Origin: JAEUOS01 sp965279115
Lineage (GTDB): Bacteria > Pseudomonadota > Gammaproteobacteria > Burkholderiales > JAEUOS01
Direction of reading: 5' to 3'
Assembly: GCA_965279115.1 (NCBI GenBank)
Contig: OZ257137.1
Span: 4,340,001 to 4,404,000, forward strand
Length of the DNA: 64,000 bases
Numbering within the stretch: the stretch's first letter is position 1; each line of letters begins with the position of its first letter. The notes under the pieces are model-generated. The model had not been told where the DNA came from, ran no database searches, and saw only the letters and a program-made list of their open reading frames with translations. This document shows, piece by piece, positions 35,545 through 44,623 of the stretch. A program made the position numbers and the translations under genes.

Positions 35545-37083
35545 ATGCTGACGATGGCTTCGGCGCTTGTGGACGCGCGCCGCAATCATGGTGGACGGCC
35601 GGCAATTCGCGAACCCGATCGCACCTATACCTGGGCCGAGCACGTGGATCGGGTGTCGCGGCTGGCCGGTGGGTTGGGTGCGCTGGGTCTGGCGGCGGGG
35701 GACAGGATCGGCATACTCTCCCGCAATACCTTTCGTCAGGCCGAGTTGCTGCACGCCGGGTATTGGTCCGGGGTGATTCCGGTGCCGGTGAACCTGCGCC
35801 TGGCTCCGCGCGAGATCGCTTTCGTGTTGCAGGATGCGGGTTGTCGTGTCCTTGCCGTCGACCCGGCGTTGCTTTCACTGCTGCAGAAGCCTGAACTTGC
35901 GCCGTGGCGGGACGCTCTCGTTGTGCTCGGGCCGGATCAGGCAGGCCAGCGCTCGCACGACGCGATCATTTCCATGGCGGAAGCCATTCCGGTACGCGAC
36001 GCGGCAGAAGATGACGATGCGATCCTCCTCTACACCGGAGGCACGACCGGTCGTGCCAAGGGCGTACGCCTTACGCATCGCAACATCGTGTCGAACGGAT
36101 TGCAGGTTGGCCTGACGCTCGGGGTCAACCGCGACGAGACCTACCTGCATGTCGCACCGATGTTTCATTCCGCCGACCTTCTCGCGACTGCCGTTACGCT
36201 GGCCGGCGGGACACATGTATACCTGGCCGAATTCAATCCGGTGGCGTTCCTGTCTGCCATCCAGGATTCCCGGGTCACCATGACCATGCTTGCGCCCACC
36301 ATGCTGATCATGGTGCTGCAACACGCGGACTTCGCGAAGTATGACAAGTCCTCGTTGCGCATACAGGTCTATGGCAGCTCACCCATGGCGGAAATCTGGA
36401 TACGCCGCGCGCTGGAGGCATTGCCGGGCGTGCGGGTGACGCAGGGCTACGGACTCACGGAAACCGCGCCGATCCTGTCGTTTTTCGAGCATGCGGATCA
36501 TGTGGCGGCCTTGGCGGGCGGGAACCTCGCACGCCTTGCTTGTGCCGGCAAGACGCTTCCGGGCGTTGATCTGCGGATCGTCGATGATTCGGGGCAGGAG
36601 GTGATGATCGGCACCTCCGGCGAAGTCATCGTGCGCGGGCCGAATATCACGCCGGGGTACTACCGCTTGCCGGAGGTCAATCGCGACACTTTCCGCGCGG
36701 GGTGGTTTCACACCGGCGATGTGGGCCGGCTTGACGAGGACGGCTTTCTCTACCTTCTGGACCGCAAGAAGGACATGATCGTGACCGGCGGGGAAAACGT
36801 CTACTCGTCGGAAGTGGAATCGGCCCTGTTCGCGCATCCGGGGGTCGCGGATGCCGCCGTGATCGGTGTGCCGGACGAGAAATACGGTGAGGCGGTGTTC
36901 GCCGTTGTGGCGGCGAAGCCGGGAACAACGCTCGATGAAGCCGAACTGATCGCGCATTGCCGCAGCCGGATCGGTGGCTTCAAGATACCGCGCCGATTTG
37001 CCTTCGTCGATGCGCTGCCAAAAAGCGCGCTCGGCAAGGTGCTCAAGGCGGACCTTCGCAAGCGATTCGGCGCCACCGGCTGA
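35545..37083 (+). CDS. AMP-dependent acyl-CoA synthetase (ligase 2)
   Basis: 512 residues from ATG 35545 with GGGAGA upstream. Motifs: ILLYTGGTTGRAKGVRLT, GYGLTETAPILSF, WFHTGDVGRLDEDGF, DRKKDMIVTGGENVYSSEVE and the Lys-containing LPKSALGKVLKADLR. It is clearly related to ligase 1, with the same TGGTTG loop and similar N-terminus, so the pair probably arose by duplication. One may act on the imported acid and the other on a pathway product. It is the last gene of the operon; a class II amidotransferase follows after 107 nt. Confidence 0.92.
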   Translation: MLTMASALVDARRNHGGRPAIREPDRTYTWAEHVDRVSRLAGGLGALGLAAGDRIGILSRNTFRQAELLHAGYWSGVIPVPVNLRLAPREIAFVLQDAGCRVLAVDPALLSLLQKPELAPWRDALVVLGPDQAGQRSHDAIISMAEAIPVRDAAEDDDAILLYTGGTTGRAKGVRLTHRNIVSNGLQVGLTLGVNRDETYLHVAPMFHSADLLATAVTLAGGTHVYLAEFNPVAFLSAIQDSRVTMTMLAPTMLIMVLQHADFAKYDKSSLRIQVYGSSPMAEIWIRRALEALPGVRVTQGYGLTETAPILSFFEHADHVAALAGGNLARLACAGKTLPGVDLRIVDDSGQEVMIGTSGEVIVRGPNITPGYYRLPEVNRDTFRAGWFHTGDVGRLDEDGFLYLLDRKKDMIVTGGENVYSSEVESALFAHPGVADAAVIGVPDEKYGEAVFAVVAAKPGTTLDEAELIAHCRSRIGGFKIPRRFAFVDALPKSALGKVLKADLRKRFGATG

Positions 37084-37190
37084 GGCGCGAGCGTGCCCGG
37101 AATGCCGACTTCGGATTGAAGCGGAAGTGCCGGAAATGCCACGCTGATCAGAAGTTGGCGCGGTGAGTGCCTGGTGCAGACTGGTGCGTC

Positions 37191-38045
37191 ATGTGCCAGT
37201 TATTCGCCTTGAGCAGCAGTGCGCCTACCGCGGTGACGTTTTCGTTCACCGGCTTTTCCGCGCGTGGCGGGCGTACCGGCGAGCACGTGGACGGTTGGGG
37301 CATCGCGTTTCACGACCAGGCCGGCTGCCGCGTGTTCATCGACGAGAAGCGCGCCAGCGATTCGCCGTTGGCCGAATTCCTGCGCAACCATCCGATCCGT
37401 TCGCGCAACGTGCTCGCCCATATCCGCAAGGCCACCCAGGGCCCGGTGCAACTGGCCAACTGCCACCCGTTCATGCGCGAATGGCAGGGGCGCCACTGGA
37501 CGTTCTGCCACAACGGCGACCTCAAGGAATTCGCGCCGCATCTGAATGGCGACTTCGAACCGGTTGGCAGCACCGACAGCGAACGGGCCTTCTGCTGGAT
37601 CATGCAGGAGCTGCGCCGCCGCTTCAAAAGCAGCCCGCGCCCGGGCTGGAAAGCGCTTGCCGAGACGCTTGCCGAACTGGCGCCGCGCGTGGCAAGTTAC
37701 GGTGTGTTCAATTTCCTGCTTGGCAACGGCGAGGCCTTGTTCGCGTACTGCGCAACCGAGCTCACCTGGATGGAGCGTCGCCATCCCTTCGAGAAGGTCA
37801 GGCTGGTGGATCAGGATGTCGCCATCGACCTCTCTGACGCCAATCGGCCGGAAGACCACATGGTGCTGGTGGCGACCGAGCCTTTGACCCACGGCGAAGT
37901 GTGGAGTCCCTTCGCCAAAGGGGAGCTCAAGGTGCTTGTCGGTGGTGCGCAGGTATGGAGCAGTTCTGCCATGGCAGGTGCCGCTCGTCAACCAACACGA
38001 TACATGCCGGCTAGCGAAACGTCCCCGGAAGCTCTCGCCGCCTGA
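37191..38045 (+). CDS. Class II glutamine amidotransferase (YafJ-like)
   Basis: 284 residues. The start is fixed by chemistry: class II amidotransferases expose Cys2 as the nucleophile after Met removal, and ATG 37191 gives Met-Cys-Gln-Leu-Phe-Ala. Other motifs are EHVDGWGIAFHD, AHIRKATQGPVQLANCHPF and FCHNGDLKEF, which build the glutamine site. It stands alone without a synthase domain, like YafJ-type proteins whose acceptor is unknown. Its ribosome site is weak. Confidence 0.9.
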   Translation: MCQLFALSSSAPTAVTFSFTGFSARGGRTGEHVDGWGIAFHDQAGCRVFIDEKRASDSPLAEFLRNHPIRSRNVLAHIRKATQGPVQLANCHPFMREWQGRHWTFCHNGDLKEFAPHLNGDFEPVGSTDSERAFCWIMQELRRRFKSSPRPGWKALAETLAELAPRVASYGVFNFLLGNGEALFAYCATELTWMERRHPFEKVRLVDQDVAIDLSDANRPEDHMVLVATEPLTHGEVWSPFAKGELKVLVGGAQVWSSSAMAGAARQPTRYMPASETSPEALAA

Positions 38046-38095
38046 TGGCGCCGAGCCGCTGACGAGGCTTGGTGTGCCGATGTTTTGTCAGCGCC

Positions 38096-38509
38096 TCAGC
38101 GCTGCGGTGCCAAGCGGGTGGCCAGTACCAGCCCGATGGCGAGCGCAATGACGAATACCAGTGCGTAGGGCGCGCCGGTACCTGCGAAAACGATGGCCGG
38201 CCCCGGGCACAGGCCTGCCAGACCCCACCCTGCGCCAAACAGTGCGCTGCCGACCAGCAGGCGCGGTGTGATGCCGCGAGTCGGCGGCAGTTCGATGGGT
38301 TCGCCCCCCAGGCTGCGGCCCTGCTTCCGGGCATAGGCGAATGCCGGGGCCGCGACCAAAATCGCGCCTCCCATCACAAAGGCCAATGAGGGATTCCACG
38401 CCCCGGTCACATCGAGAAAGCCGATCACATTGGCCGGATCAGCCATGCCGGAAACGATCAGGCCGGCACCGAAAACCAGCCCGGCCAGGAATGCAACAGC
38501 GAAGCGCAT
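38096..38509 (-). CDS. YeeE/YedE-type membrane protein, second half (DUF6691)
   Basis: 137 residues from ATG 38509, with four membrane helices. Typical stretches are FLAGLVFGAGLIVSGMADP, VIGFLDVTGAWNPSLAFVMG and GAGWGLAGLCPGPAIV, the last carrying the conserved Cys of YeeE-like thiosulfate/sulfur transporters. It is separated by one base from the other half, so the two make a split transporter. Confidence 0.88.
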   Translation of the reverse strand: MRFAVAFLAGLVFGAGLIVSGMADPANVIGFLDVTGAWNPSLAFVMGGAILVAAPAFAYARKQGRSLGGEPIELPPTRGITPRLLVGSALFGAGWGLAGLCPGPAIVFAGTGAPYALVFVIALAIGLVLATRLAPQR

Positions 38510-38510
38510 G

Positions 38511-38945
38511 TCAGTTGAGGCTCCACGGCAAGTGCCGCGACAGGTACACGGTAACGCCGGCCACGCCCATGAAAGTGAGGGTCGCGGCAAGCGACCGCAG
38601 TGACAGGTTCGACAAGCCGCACACGCCATGTCCGCTGGTGCAGCCATTCGCGAGTCCGGTGCCCACGCCGGTGAGAATGCCTGCAATGCCTGCCAGCAAC
38701 AATCCTCCCTGCACATGTGTTGCCGGATAGAGCCCGGTGACCATCGCCATCCAGGCGGCCACGAGCAATCCAAGCAGGAACGCAATGCGCCAGCGGCCAG
38801 GGCCCGGATCTGCCGTGATCATCTTCCCGAAGATGCCGCTGATCCCGGCGATGCGTCCGTTGAAAAGCAGCAGGAGCGCTGCCGCCCCGCCGATCATTAG
38901 TCCGCCGATGGTGGCGCGAACAAGCGTTGAAGATTCCAGTGTCAT
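38511..38945 (-). CDS. YeeE/YedE family membrane protein, first half
   Basis: 144 residues, four membrane helices. It has NGRIAGISGIFGKM and the conserved sulfur-binding motif NGCTSGHGVCGLSNLS with two cysteines. E. coli YeeE imports thiosulfate, and split two-gene versions in other bacteria are implicated in sulfur transport. It heads a two-gene minus-strand operon with the DUF6691 gene, divergent from serine acetyltransferase. Confidence 0.9.
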   Translation of the reverse strand: MTLESSTLVRATIGGLMIGGAAALLLLFNGRIAGISGIFGKMITADPGPGRWRIAFLLGLLVAAWMAMVTGLYPATHVQGGLLLAGIAGILTGVGTGLANGCTSGHGVCGLSNLSLRSLAATLTFMGVAGVTVYLSRHLPWSLN

Positions 38946-39103
38946 GGGGCGAGTTTATCTGCACCGCGATGAGAGAGGAAGTCGGGTATACCGGCCGAGC
39001 AGGCCTGGTAGAGAATGGGATATCCTGACAAAACATCAACCATCCTCCATTCCGGGAAGCGCTTTTCCAGATCCTCAGGGGTTTGCTCCCGGACCAAACG
39101 CGT

Positions 39104-40051
39104 ATGAGCACAGATTCATTCCAGCTGGCGCAGATCGTCGCCGGCCTCAAGGAACAACGCGCCAGGTGGCGCGCCTCGCTGGAACGCCCGCGCGAACCCG
39201 GCGGGCGTGAATTCCCCTCGCGCGAGGCGATCGCGCAGATCGTCGACGGCCTGCGCGGCGCCTTGTTTCCCATGCGCCTGGGGCCCACCGACCTGCGCCA
39301 GGAAAGCGAGGATTTCTACGTCGGCCACGCCATCGACGCCGCCTTGCGGGCGCTGGTGCCGCAGGTGCGCCTGGAATTGCGCTACCAGGCGCGCCAGCGT
39401 GGCGAGGCCGCGGGCGACGACATTGATGCGCGCGCGTTTGCCATGGTGCGCGAATTCGGCGCCTTGCTGCCAGCCATTCGTGGCCTGTTGGATACCGATG
39501 TGCGGGCGGCCTATCACGGTGATCCGGCCGCCGGCAGCGTCGACGAGGTGTTGCTCTGCTACCCCGGCATCGAGGCGATGATCCATCACCGCATGGCGCA
39601 CCCCTTGTACAAGCTGGGTGTGCCTTTGCTGGCGCGCATCATCACCGAAAAGGCCCACGGCCAGACCGGCATAGATATCCATCCCGGCGCCACCATCGGC
39701 GCCGGATTCTTCATCGACCATGGGACGGGCGTGGTGGTGGGCGAGACGGCCATCATCGGCGAGCGGGTGCGCCTGTATCAGGCCGTCACCCTTGGCGCCA
39801 AGAGTTTTCCCATGGATGGCGAGGGCCACCTCAAGAAGGGCTTGCCGCGCCATCCGATCGTGGAGGACGACGTGGTCATCTATGCGGGCGCCACCATCCT
39901 CGGGCGTGTGACCATAGGCCGAGGTTCGACCATCGGCGGCAACGTCTGGCTCACCCGCAGCGTGCCGCCGGGTACCAATGTGACGCAGGCGACCTTGCAG
40001 CACGCGGCGGGTGGGGAGCCCGTGGCGCCTGACGTGCCAGGAAAGGGCTGA
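39104..40051 (+). CDS. cysE: Serine O-acetyltransferase (EpsC/CysE type)
   Basis: 315 residues from ATG 39104. A helical N-terminal domain is followed by a left-handed beta-helix of hexapeptide repeats (GIDIHPGATIGAGFFIDHGT, GVVVGETAIIGERVRLYQAV). The loop then carries KGLPRHPIVEDDVVIYAGAT. These are serine acetyltransferase signatures, including the His of IDHGTG. It makes O-acetylserine for cysteine synthesis. It sits among other sulfur genes. Confidence 0.92.
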   Translation: MSTDSFQLAQIVAGLKEQRARWRASLERPREPGGREFPSREAIAQIVDGLRGALFPMRLGPTDLRQESEDFYVGHAIDAALRALVPQVRLELRYQARQRGEAAGDDIDARAFAMVREFGALLPAIRGLLDTDVRAAYHGDPAAGSVDEVLLCYPGIEAMIHHRMAHPLYKLGVPLLARIITEKAHGQTGIDIHPGATIGAGFFIDHGTGVVVGETAIIGERVRLYQAVTLGAKSFPMDGEGHLKKGLPRHPIVEDDVVIYAGATILGRVTIGRGSTIGGNVWLTRSVPPGTNVTQATLQHAAGGEPVAPDVPGKG

Positions 40052-40058
40052 TTCGCTG

Positions 40059-40451
40059 CTACCCGGGTGTCGGCTGAGTGTTCGGCTCGGTTTCCAGGTT
40101 CGCGATGTCTTCTGTTTCCGGCAACCCATCGGGCTTGAGCGGCAGGATCTCGCCCAGCCATGCGGGGCGCTCCATGTGGTCGGCGCGCGGCTGGCCGGTG
40201 TTGGGATGTATCAGCACCGTAAGTCCTGCGCGGTTGAGCAAAAGCCAGGGGAAGAACTCGACGAATACCTTCGGCAGGATCGCCACCTGGAACATGGCGC
40301 GCGGATGCGGCCCAACCGGCACATCGTGCCAGCGCCCGAGGCGCACCGAAAAACGCTCGGCGATCTGCGCGCGCACCGTCTCGGCGACATGCCTGGTGGT
40401 GGCCGGGTCGTAGTAGATGTGGGCGTGGTAGCTGGAAATCCCGGTCGGCAT
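40059..40451 (-). CDS. DOPA 4,5-dioxygenase family protein
   Basis: 130 residues. The His-rich start SSYHAHIYYD, then VGPHPRAMFQV and ADHMERPAWLGE, match the small DOPA 4,5-dioxygenase-like ring-cleavage family, in which these His residues bind iron. The natural bacterial substrate is usually unknown. It is 34 nt downstream of the hydroxyacid dehydrogenase and convergent with cysE. Confidence 0.88.
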   Translation of the reverse strand: MPTGISSYHAHIYYDPATTRHVAETVRAQIAERFSVRLGRWHDVPVGPHPRAMFQVAILPKVFVEFFPWLLLNRAGLTVLIHPNTGQPRADHMERPAWLGEILPLKPDGLPETEDIANLETEPNTQPTPG

Positions 40452-40484
40452 GGGGGGCTCCTTTGCAGCAATTGTTGTCGGTGG

Positions 40485-41444
40485 CTATTCGGGCACCGGC
40501 GTGATCACCGGCTGGCCGGCGAAGAATGCCTCAAGATTGGAAAGCACCAGCCGGTGCATGGCGTCCTGCGCGTCGTGGGTGTTGCCGGCGATGTGCGGGG
40601 TGAGCGCCACATGGGGCAGTTCGAACAGTGCGGGAGTGACTGCGGGTTCATGCTCGAACACATCGAGCCCGGCACCGCGTATGGTGCCGTCGCGAATGGA
40701 TTCCGCCAGGGCCACCTCGTCGATCACCGAGCCGCGCGAGATGTTGACCACGATGCCGTCGGGCCCGAGCTTTTCCATGATGGCGCGGTTCACCGCCTGC
40801 TTGTTGGAGGCATCCGCCCGCACGGCGACCATCAGCACGTCGGCCCACTCTGCCAGCGATTCCAATGTCGGGTGCCAGAGGTAGTCAACATCCGTACGCG
40901 GTTTGCGGTTGTGGTACGCGATCTCGGTTTCAAATGCGGCGGCACGTTGGGCGATCTTCATGCCGATGGCGCCCAGCCCGTAAATGCCTATACGACGTCC
41001 GGTCAGCCCCTTGACCGAAGGCAGCCGCACCCCGGCGTTGCCCTTGAAATTGCCGGCCTGCAGCCAGTTTCGTGCGACGGTGAAATCGCGCACCGCGGAA
41101 ATCATCAGGCCCACCGCCAGGTCCGCCACGGCGGACGCGTTCGCGTTCGGGCTGTGGGTGACGGCGATGCCGCGCTGCCGCGCCGCTGCAAGCGGTATGC
41201 CTTCGAAGCCGGTGCCCAGGCAACTGATCAGCCCGAGATTCGGAAACAGGTCGAGCAGGGCCGGCGGGAAGTTCACCGAACCGATGGTGAGGATCGCACG
41301 CACGCGCGCGGCGTCGGCGGGCGGGACGTTGTACGCATGGGTGGCGAAGGGTGTCTCGAGCGGACCGATGATCTGGTAGCGGTCGGACAGGTTCTTGAGA
41401 AAGTGACGCGGAACCTTGGTGACAAGAAGAATGGTGTCGGGCAT
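40485..41444 (-). CDS. D-isomer 2-hydroxyacid dehydrogenase (glyoxylate/hydroxypyruvate reductase-like)
   Basis: 319 residues. The Rossmann motif GIYGLGAIGMKIAQRA lies in the central NAD(P) domain. Catalytic elements are visible: the Arg in VAVRADASNKQAVN, the Glu in RGSVIDEVAL and the His in LTPHIAGNTHDAQ. It interconverts 2-oxo and D-2-hydroxy acids. Probably co-transcribed with the DOPA dioxygenase-like gene after it. Confidence 0.9.
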   Translation of the reverse strand: MPDTILLVTKVPRHFLKNLSDRYQIIGPLETPFATHAYNVPPADAARVRAILTIGSVNFPPALLDLFPNLGLISCLGTGFEGIPLAAARQRGIAVTHSPNANASAVADLAVGLMISAVRDFTVARNWLQAGNFKGNAGVRLPSVKGLTGRRIGIYGLGAIGMKIAQRAAAFETEIAYHNRKPRTDVDYLWHPTLESLAEWADVLMVAVRADASNKQAVNRAIMEKLGPDGIVVNISRGSVIDEVALAESIRDGTIRGAGLDVFEHEPAVTPALFELPHVALTPHIAGNTHDAQDAMHRLVLSNLEAFFAGQPVITPVPE

Positions 41445-41592
41445 TGGCAGGTGAAGGACTGGTTTGGCGGCTTGTCATTCATTGTGACCCAGGCCGCCAG
41501 CCCATGGGTGGTTTCGTGGTCCAATTGTGTAAGCAACCTTGCAACCGATTCGACCAAACATTGCGTTTGTCCGTCTTTGTGCCCGCCGCCCC

Positions 41593-41805
41593 ATGAATCC
41601 TGACGATTTGCTCTTGCTGGTCACGCGGGAAATGCCGTTCGGCAAGCACAAGGGGCGGTTGATCGCCGACCTGCCGGGAAACTACCTTAACTGGTTCGCC
41701 AGGGAAGGCTTTCCCAAGGGAGAGATTGGTCGTTTGCTGGCTCTGATGCATGAGATCGACCATAACGGTCTGGCGAGCCTCTTGCAGCCGCTGCGCATGC
41801 GCTGA
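41593..41805 (+). CDS. DUF3820 family protein
   Basis: 70 residues from ATG 41593. It has the family core MPFGKHKGRLIADLPGNYL followed by NWFAREGFPKGEIG. DUF3820 proteins are small and related to the quorum-sensing-like QueX/exonuclease-associated domain; function is not established. It stands alone between divergent and downstream genes. Confidence 0.82.
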   Translation: MNPDDLLLLVTREMPFGKHKGRLIADLPGNYLNWFAREGFPKGEIGRLLALMHEIDHNGLASLLQPLRMR

Positions 41806-41912
41806 GTGCTTCCCGGGACTTGCATTGAAACGACGCGGATTGCGTATGATTCGACGCTGGCCGGCAAAAGCACGCTGTTTCATGGCTGGCTGAACGAAAA
41901 CAAGGACATCGA

Positions 41913-43445
41913 ATGAATCCAGTTGAGTCGCGCCTGCGGGCGCTTTCCGTCGATCGCCTCAACGGCATGCGCCGCGGCATCGAGAAGGAGAGCCTGCGCG
42001 CCCGACCCGGCGGCGGGCTGGCTGTTACGCCGCATCCGGCTGCGCTGGGTTCACCCCTGACGCACTCCAACATCACCACCGACTACAGCGAGTCCCAGCT
42101 TGAACTGATCACCGGCGTGCATGCGGGGGCGAAATCCTGCATCGACGAACTGACGCGCCTGCACCAGTTTGTCTACCGCGCCATCAATGGCGAGATCATG
42201 TGGGTGGGCAGCATGCCCTGCGGCCTGCCGCCGGACAACGAAATTCCCATCGCGCAGTACGGCAGGTCCAACGTGGGGCGCGCCAAGAGTGTTTACCGGA
42301 TGGGCCTGGGTTACCGCTATGGCCGCCGCATGCAGACCATTTGCGGCATTCACTACAACTGGTCCATGCCGGGGGTATCCAGCGCCGAGTACTTCGCGCT
42401 GATCCGCAATTTCCGCCGCCATTCCTTCCTGTTGCTGCAGTTGTTCGGCGCCTCGCCGGCGGTGTGTTCCAGCTTTCTCGAAGGCCGGCAGCATCCCCTG
42501 CAGGTATTGAAGGGCAACACACTGGGCCTGCCCCACGCCACCTCGCTGCGCATGGGGCGCCTGGGCTACCAGAGTGATGCGCAGGCGTCCCTCTCGGTCA
42601 GCTACAACAGCCTGGACGAATACGCCGCATCGCTGCACGAAGCCTTGACCCATCCGTACCCGGCTTACGAGACCATTGGTGTGCAGGGTGAGGATGGCGA
42701 GTACAAGCAGATGTCGACCTCGCTTTTGCAGATCGAGAACGAGTTCTACGGCACCATCCGGCCCAAGCGGGTGATCTTCCAGGGCGAGCGGCCCCTGCAT
42801 GCCCTGCGCGAACGCGGCGTCGAGTATGTGGAAGTGCGCTGCATGGACCTGGACCCTTTCGAGCCGGTCGGCATTTCCGAGCAGACCATCCGCTTCCTGG
42901 ACATTTTCCTGCTGCATTGCCTGCTGGCGGAAAGCCCGCCGGATACCCCGGCGGAGATTGCCGCCCTGGCACGCAACCAGGACCGCGTGGCCTCCAGCGG
43001 GCGGCAACCGGGCCTCAAACTCGAGCGTGGCGCCGCCGAGGTGACATTGGTCGAGTGGGGCATGGAACTGCTCGCCGAATTCGAACCGATTGCCGCGGCG
43101 CTGGACGCGGCCCAGGGCGTGACCCATCATCAGGAGGGGCTCGCGGCCGCGCGCCTGGCGCTGGCCGAACCGGCGCGCCTGCCTTCGGCGCGGGTGCTCG
43201 AGACCATGGCGCGCGAATATGACGGCGCCTATGTGAAATTCATCGTCGCGCAATCCGGGCAGACGCGGGAGCAGCTTCTGTCGCAGCCGTGGTCAGACCA
43301 GGAGGCTGCGCGCTTTCGCGAGATGGCCGAGTCCTCCGTCAAGGACCGCATGGCGGTGGAGGCGGCCGATTCGCTGCCGTTTGGCGAATATCTGCGCCAG
43401 TATCTTTCCCCGCACCGTCTATCGCCAGTCCGTCGGGGCGGCTGA
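41913..43445 (+). CDS. gshA: Glutamate-cysteine ligase
   Basis: 510 residues, close to the 518 of E. coli GshA, with the same order of blocks: GMRRGIEKESLRARPGG (ATP/Glu site), THSNITTDYSESQLELIT, MPCGLPPDNEIPIAQYG, RYGRRMQTICGIHYNWSMP and LRMGRLGYQSDAQ. It catalyses the first step of glutathione synthesis. GshB is not in the window. Confidence 0.94.
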   Translation: MNPVESRLRALSVDRLNGMRRGIEKESLRARPGGGLAVTPHPAALGSPLTHSNITTDYSESQLELITGVHAGAKSCIDELTRLHQFVYRAINGEIMWVGSMPCGLPPDNEIPIAQYGRSNVGRAKSVYRMGLGYRYGRRMQTICGIHYNWSMPGVSSAEYFALIRNFRRHSFLLLQLFGASPAVCSSFLEGRQHPLQVLKGNTLGLPHATSLRMGRLGYQSDAQASLSVSYNSLDEYAASLHEALTHPYPAYETIGVQGEDGEYKQMSTSLLQIENEFYGTIRPKRVIFQGERPLHALRERGVEYVEVRCMDLDPFEPVGISEQTIRFLDIFLLHCLLAESPPDTPAEIAALARNQDRVASSGRQPGLKLERGAAEVTLVEWGMELLAEFEPIAAALDAAQGVTHHQEGLAAARLALAEPARLPSARVLETMAREYDGAYVKFIVAQSGQTREQLLSQPWSDQEAARFREMAESSVKDRMAVEAADSLPFGEYLRQYLSPHRLSPVRRGG

Positions 43446-43488
43446 CGCACTGTAGGGCGCACGCATGACCGGCGATTGCCGGCTTGCG

Positions 43489-43980
43489 TCAGGGGGCCTT
43501 GCGCAGCAGAAGGGCGATTGCGCCCGCGCTGAAAATCACGAACCACACCAGCGACCATTCGGCGACCGAAAGGCCCAGCATGGTCCAGTCCACCTTGGCA
43601 CAGTCGCCGGTGGCATAGAGCGCATTGACGATCACGCGGCCGAGCGGCAGGCGCTCAAGCTGCGAGTAGATGTCGCCGGAACAGCTGGCGATCTGCGGTG
43701 GGTTGTATTGCAGCCACACGTGGCGTGCGGCGAGCCCGACGCCCGTGAGTGCGGCAATGCTGGCCAGGCTCGCATACGCGCGGGTGCCGGTAAGACCCGG
43801 GCCGTGGATGGCGCCGATCAGGAAAAACATCCCCAGTACGATGAACGCGACACGTTGCAGCATGCACAGCGGGCAGGGCTCAAGATTGACGAAGTACTGC
43901 AGGTAAAGCGCGAACGCGATCAACCCGGCGCAGGTCAGGAAACCGATGGTGAACCAGGCGCGGGTGGAGAGGATTCGCAT
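43489..43980 (-). CDS. dsbB: Disulfide bond formation protein B
   Basis: 163 residues from ATG 43980. Four membrane helices. The first periplasmic loop has the redox pair in EPCPLCMLQR, and the second loop has SC at IASCSGDIY and DC at GDCAKVDW, the two cysteine pairs of DsbB. It reoxidises DsbA using quinone. It is convergent with gshA. Confidence 0.93.
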   Translation of the reverse strand: MRILSTRAWFTIGFLTCAGLIAFALYLQYFVNLEPCPLCMLQRVAFIVLGMFFLIGAIHGPGLTGTRAYASLASIAALTGVGLAARHVWLQYNPPQIASCSGDIYSQLERLPLGRVIVNALYATGDCAKVDWTMLGLSVAEWSLVWFVIFSAGAIALLLRKAP

Positions 43981-44131
43981 GTGGGCGGTCAGCGGGCTAT
44001 GGAGACGCGCGATTGTATAGAACGCAAGGGCCGGGGCCGCGACATACTTGTCGCCGCCAGAGGGTTGCTGGAATTGCCGGGAACCGGAGTGGTTGTCACA
44101 CCGCCCGATGATCATCAGCCGTACGAAGTGG

Positions 44132-44599
44132 TCAGCTTTGCGTCCAGGGCAATCCGTGCTTGCGCCAGCCGCCTATCCGGCCGCGGCGTCCCTCGGCATC
44201 CAGGTCGCCTTCGAAGCCTTCAAGTATGTTGAACGCGTTCGCGAATCCGGCGGCCTTCAGCGCCTTCGCAGCGGCGTCCGAGCGTACACCGCTGCGGCAC
44301 AGGAAAAGCAGGTTCTCGTTCGCGTCGAAGCGTGACTTGATCTCGTCTATGAAACGCGGATTGAGTTCACCGCTCGGGTAGTGCTTCCACTCGATCATGG
44401 TGGCGTCGGGAACGCGGCCGACAAATTCCCATTCGTAACGATTGCGAACGTCGACAATGGTCGCGGCACCGGCCTGGACCAGGCTCCAGGCTTGCACCGG
44501 CGTTACTGCGCCGGCATATGCCAGACCTTTCTCGCGGCCACGTGCGCGTGCACTGCTGAGGATGTCGGTGACTTCGGGATCTGCGAGCGATGAGGACAT
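44132..44599 (-). CDS. Rhodanese-like domain protein
   Basis: 155 residues, a single rhodanese domain. The DVRNRYEWEFVGRVPDA opening loop and the active loop with the nucleophile, LFLCRSGVRSDAAAKAL, are intact, so it should be catalytically competent. Cytoplasmic. It follows cobA by 24 nt in the cysI-DUF934-cobA operon, which suggests sulfur handling. Confidence 0.92.
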   Translation of the reverse strand: MSSSLADPEVTDILSSARARGREKGLAYAGAVTPVQAWSLVQAGAATIVDVRNRYEWEFVGRVPDATMIEWKHYPSGELNPRFIDEIKSRFDANENLLFLCRSGVRSDAAAKALKAAGFANAFNILEGFEGDLDAEGRRGRIGGWRKHGLPWTQS

Positions 44600-44623
44600 T
44601 TGATGGGCTCCAACGAGACAGGG

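Noticed and set aside
43446..43488. Hairpin CCGGC-GATT-GCCGG between gshA and dsbB as a bidirectional terminator
   Set aside because: The stem is short and no T-run follows on either strand.
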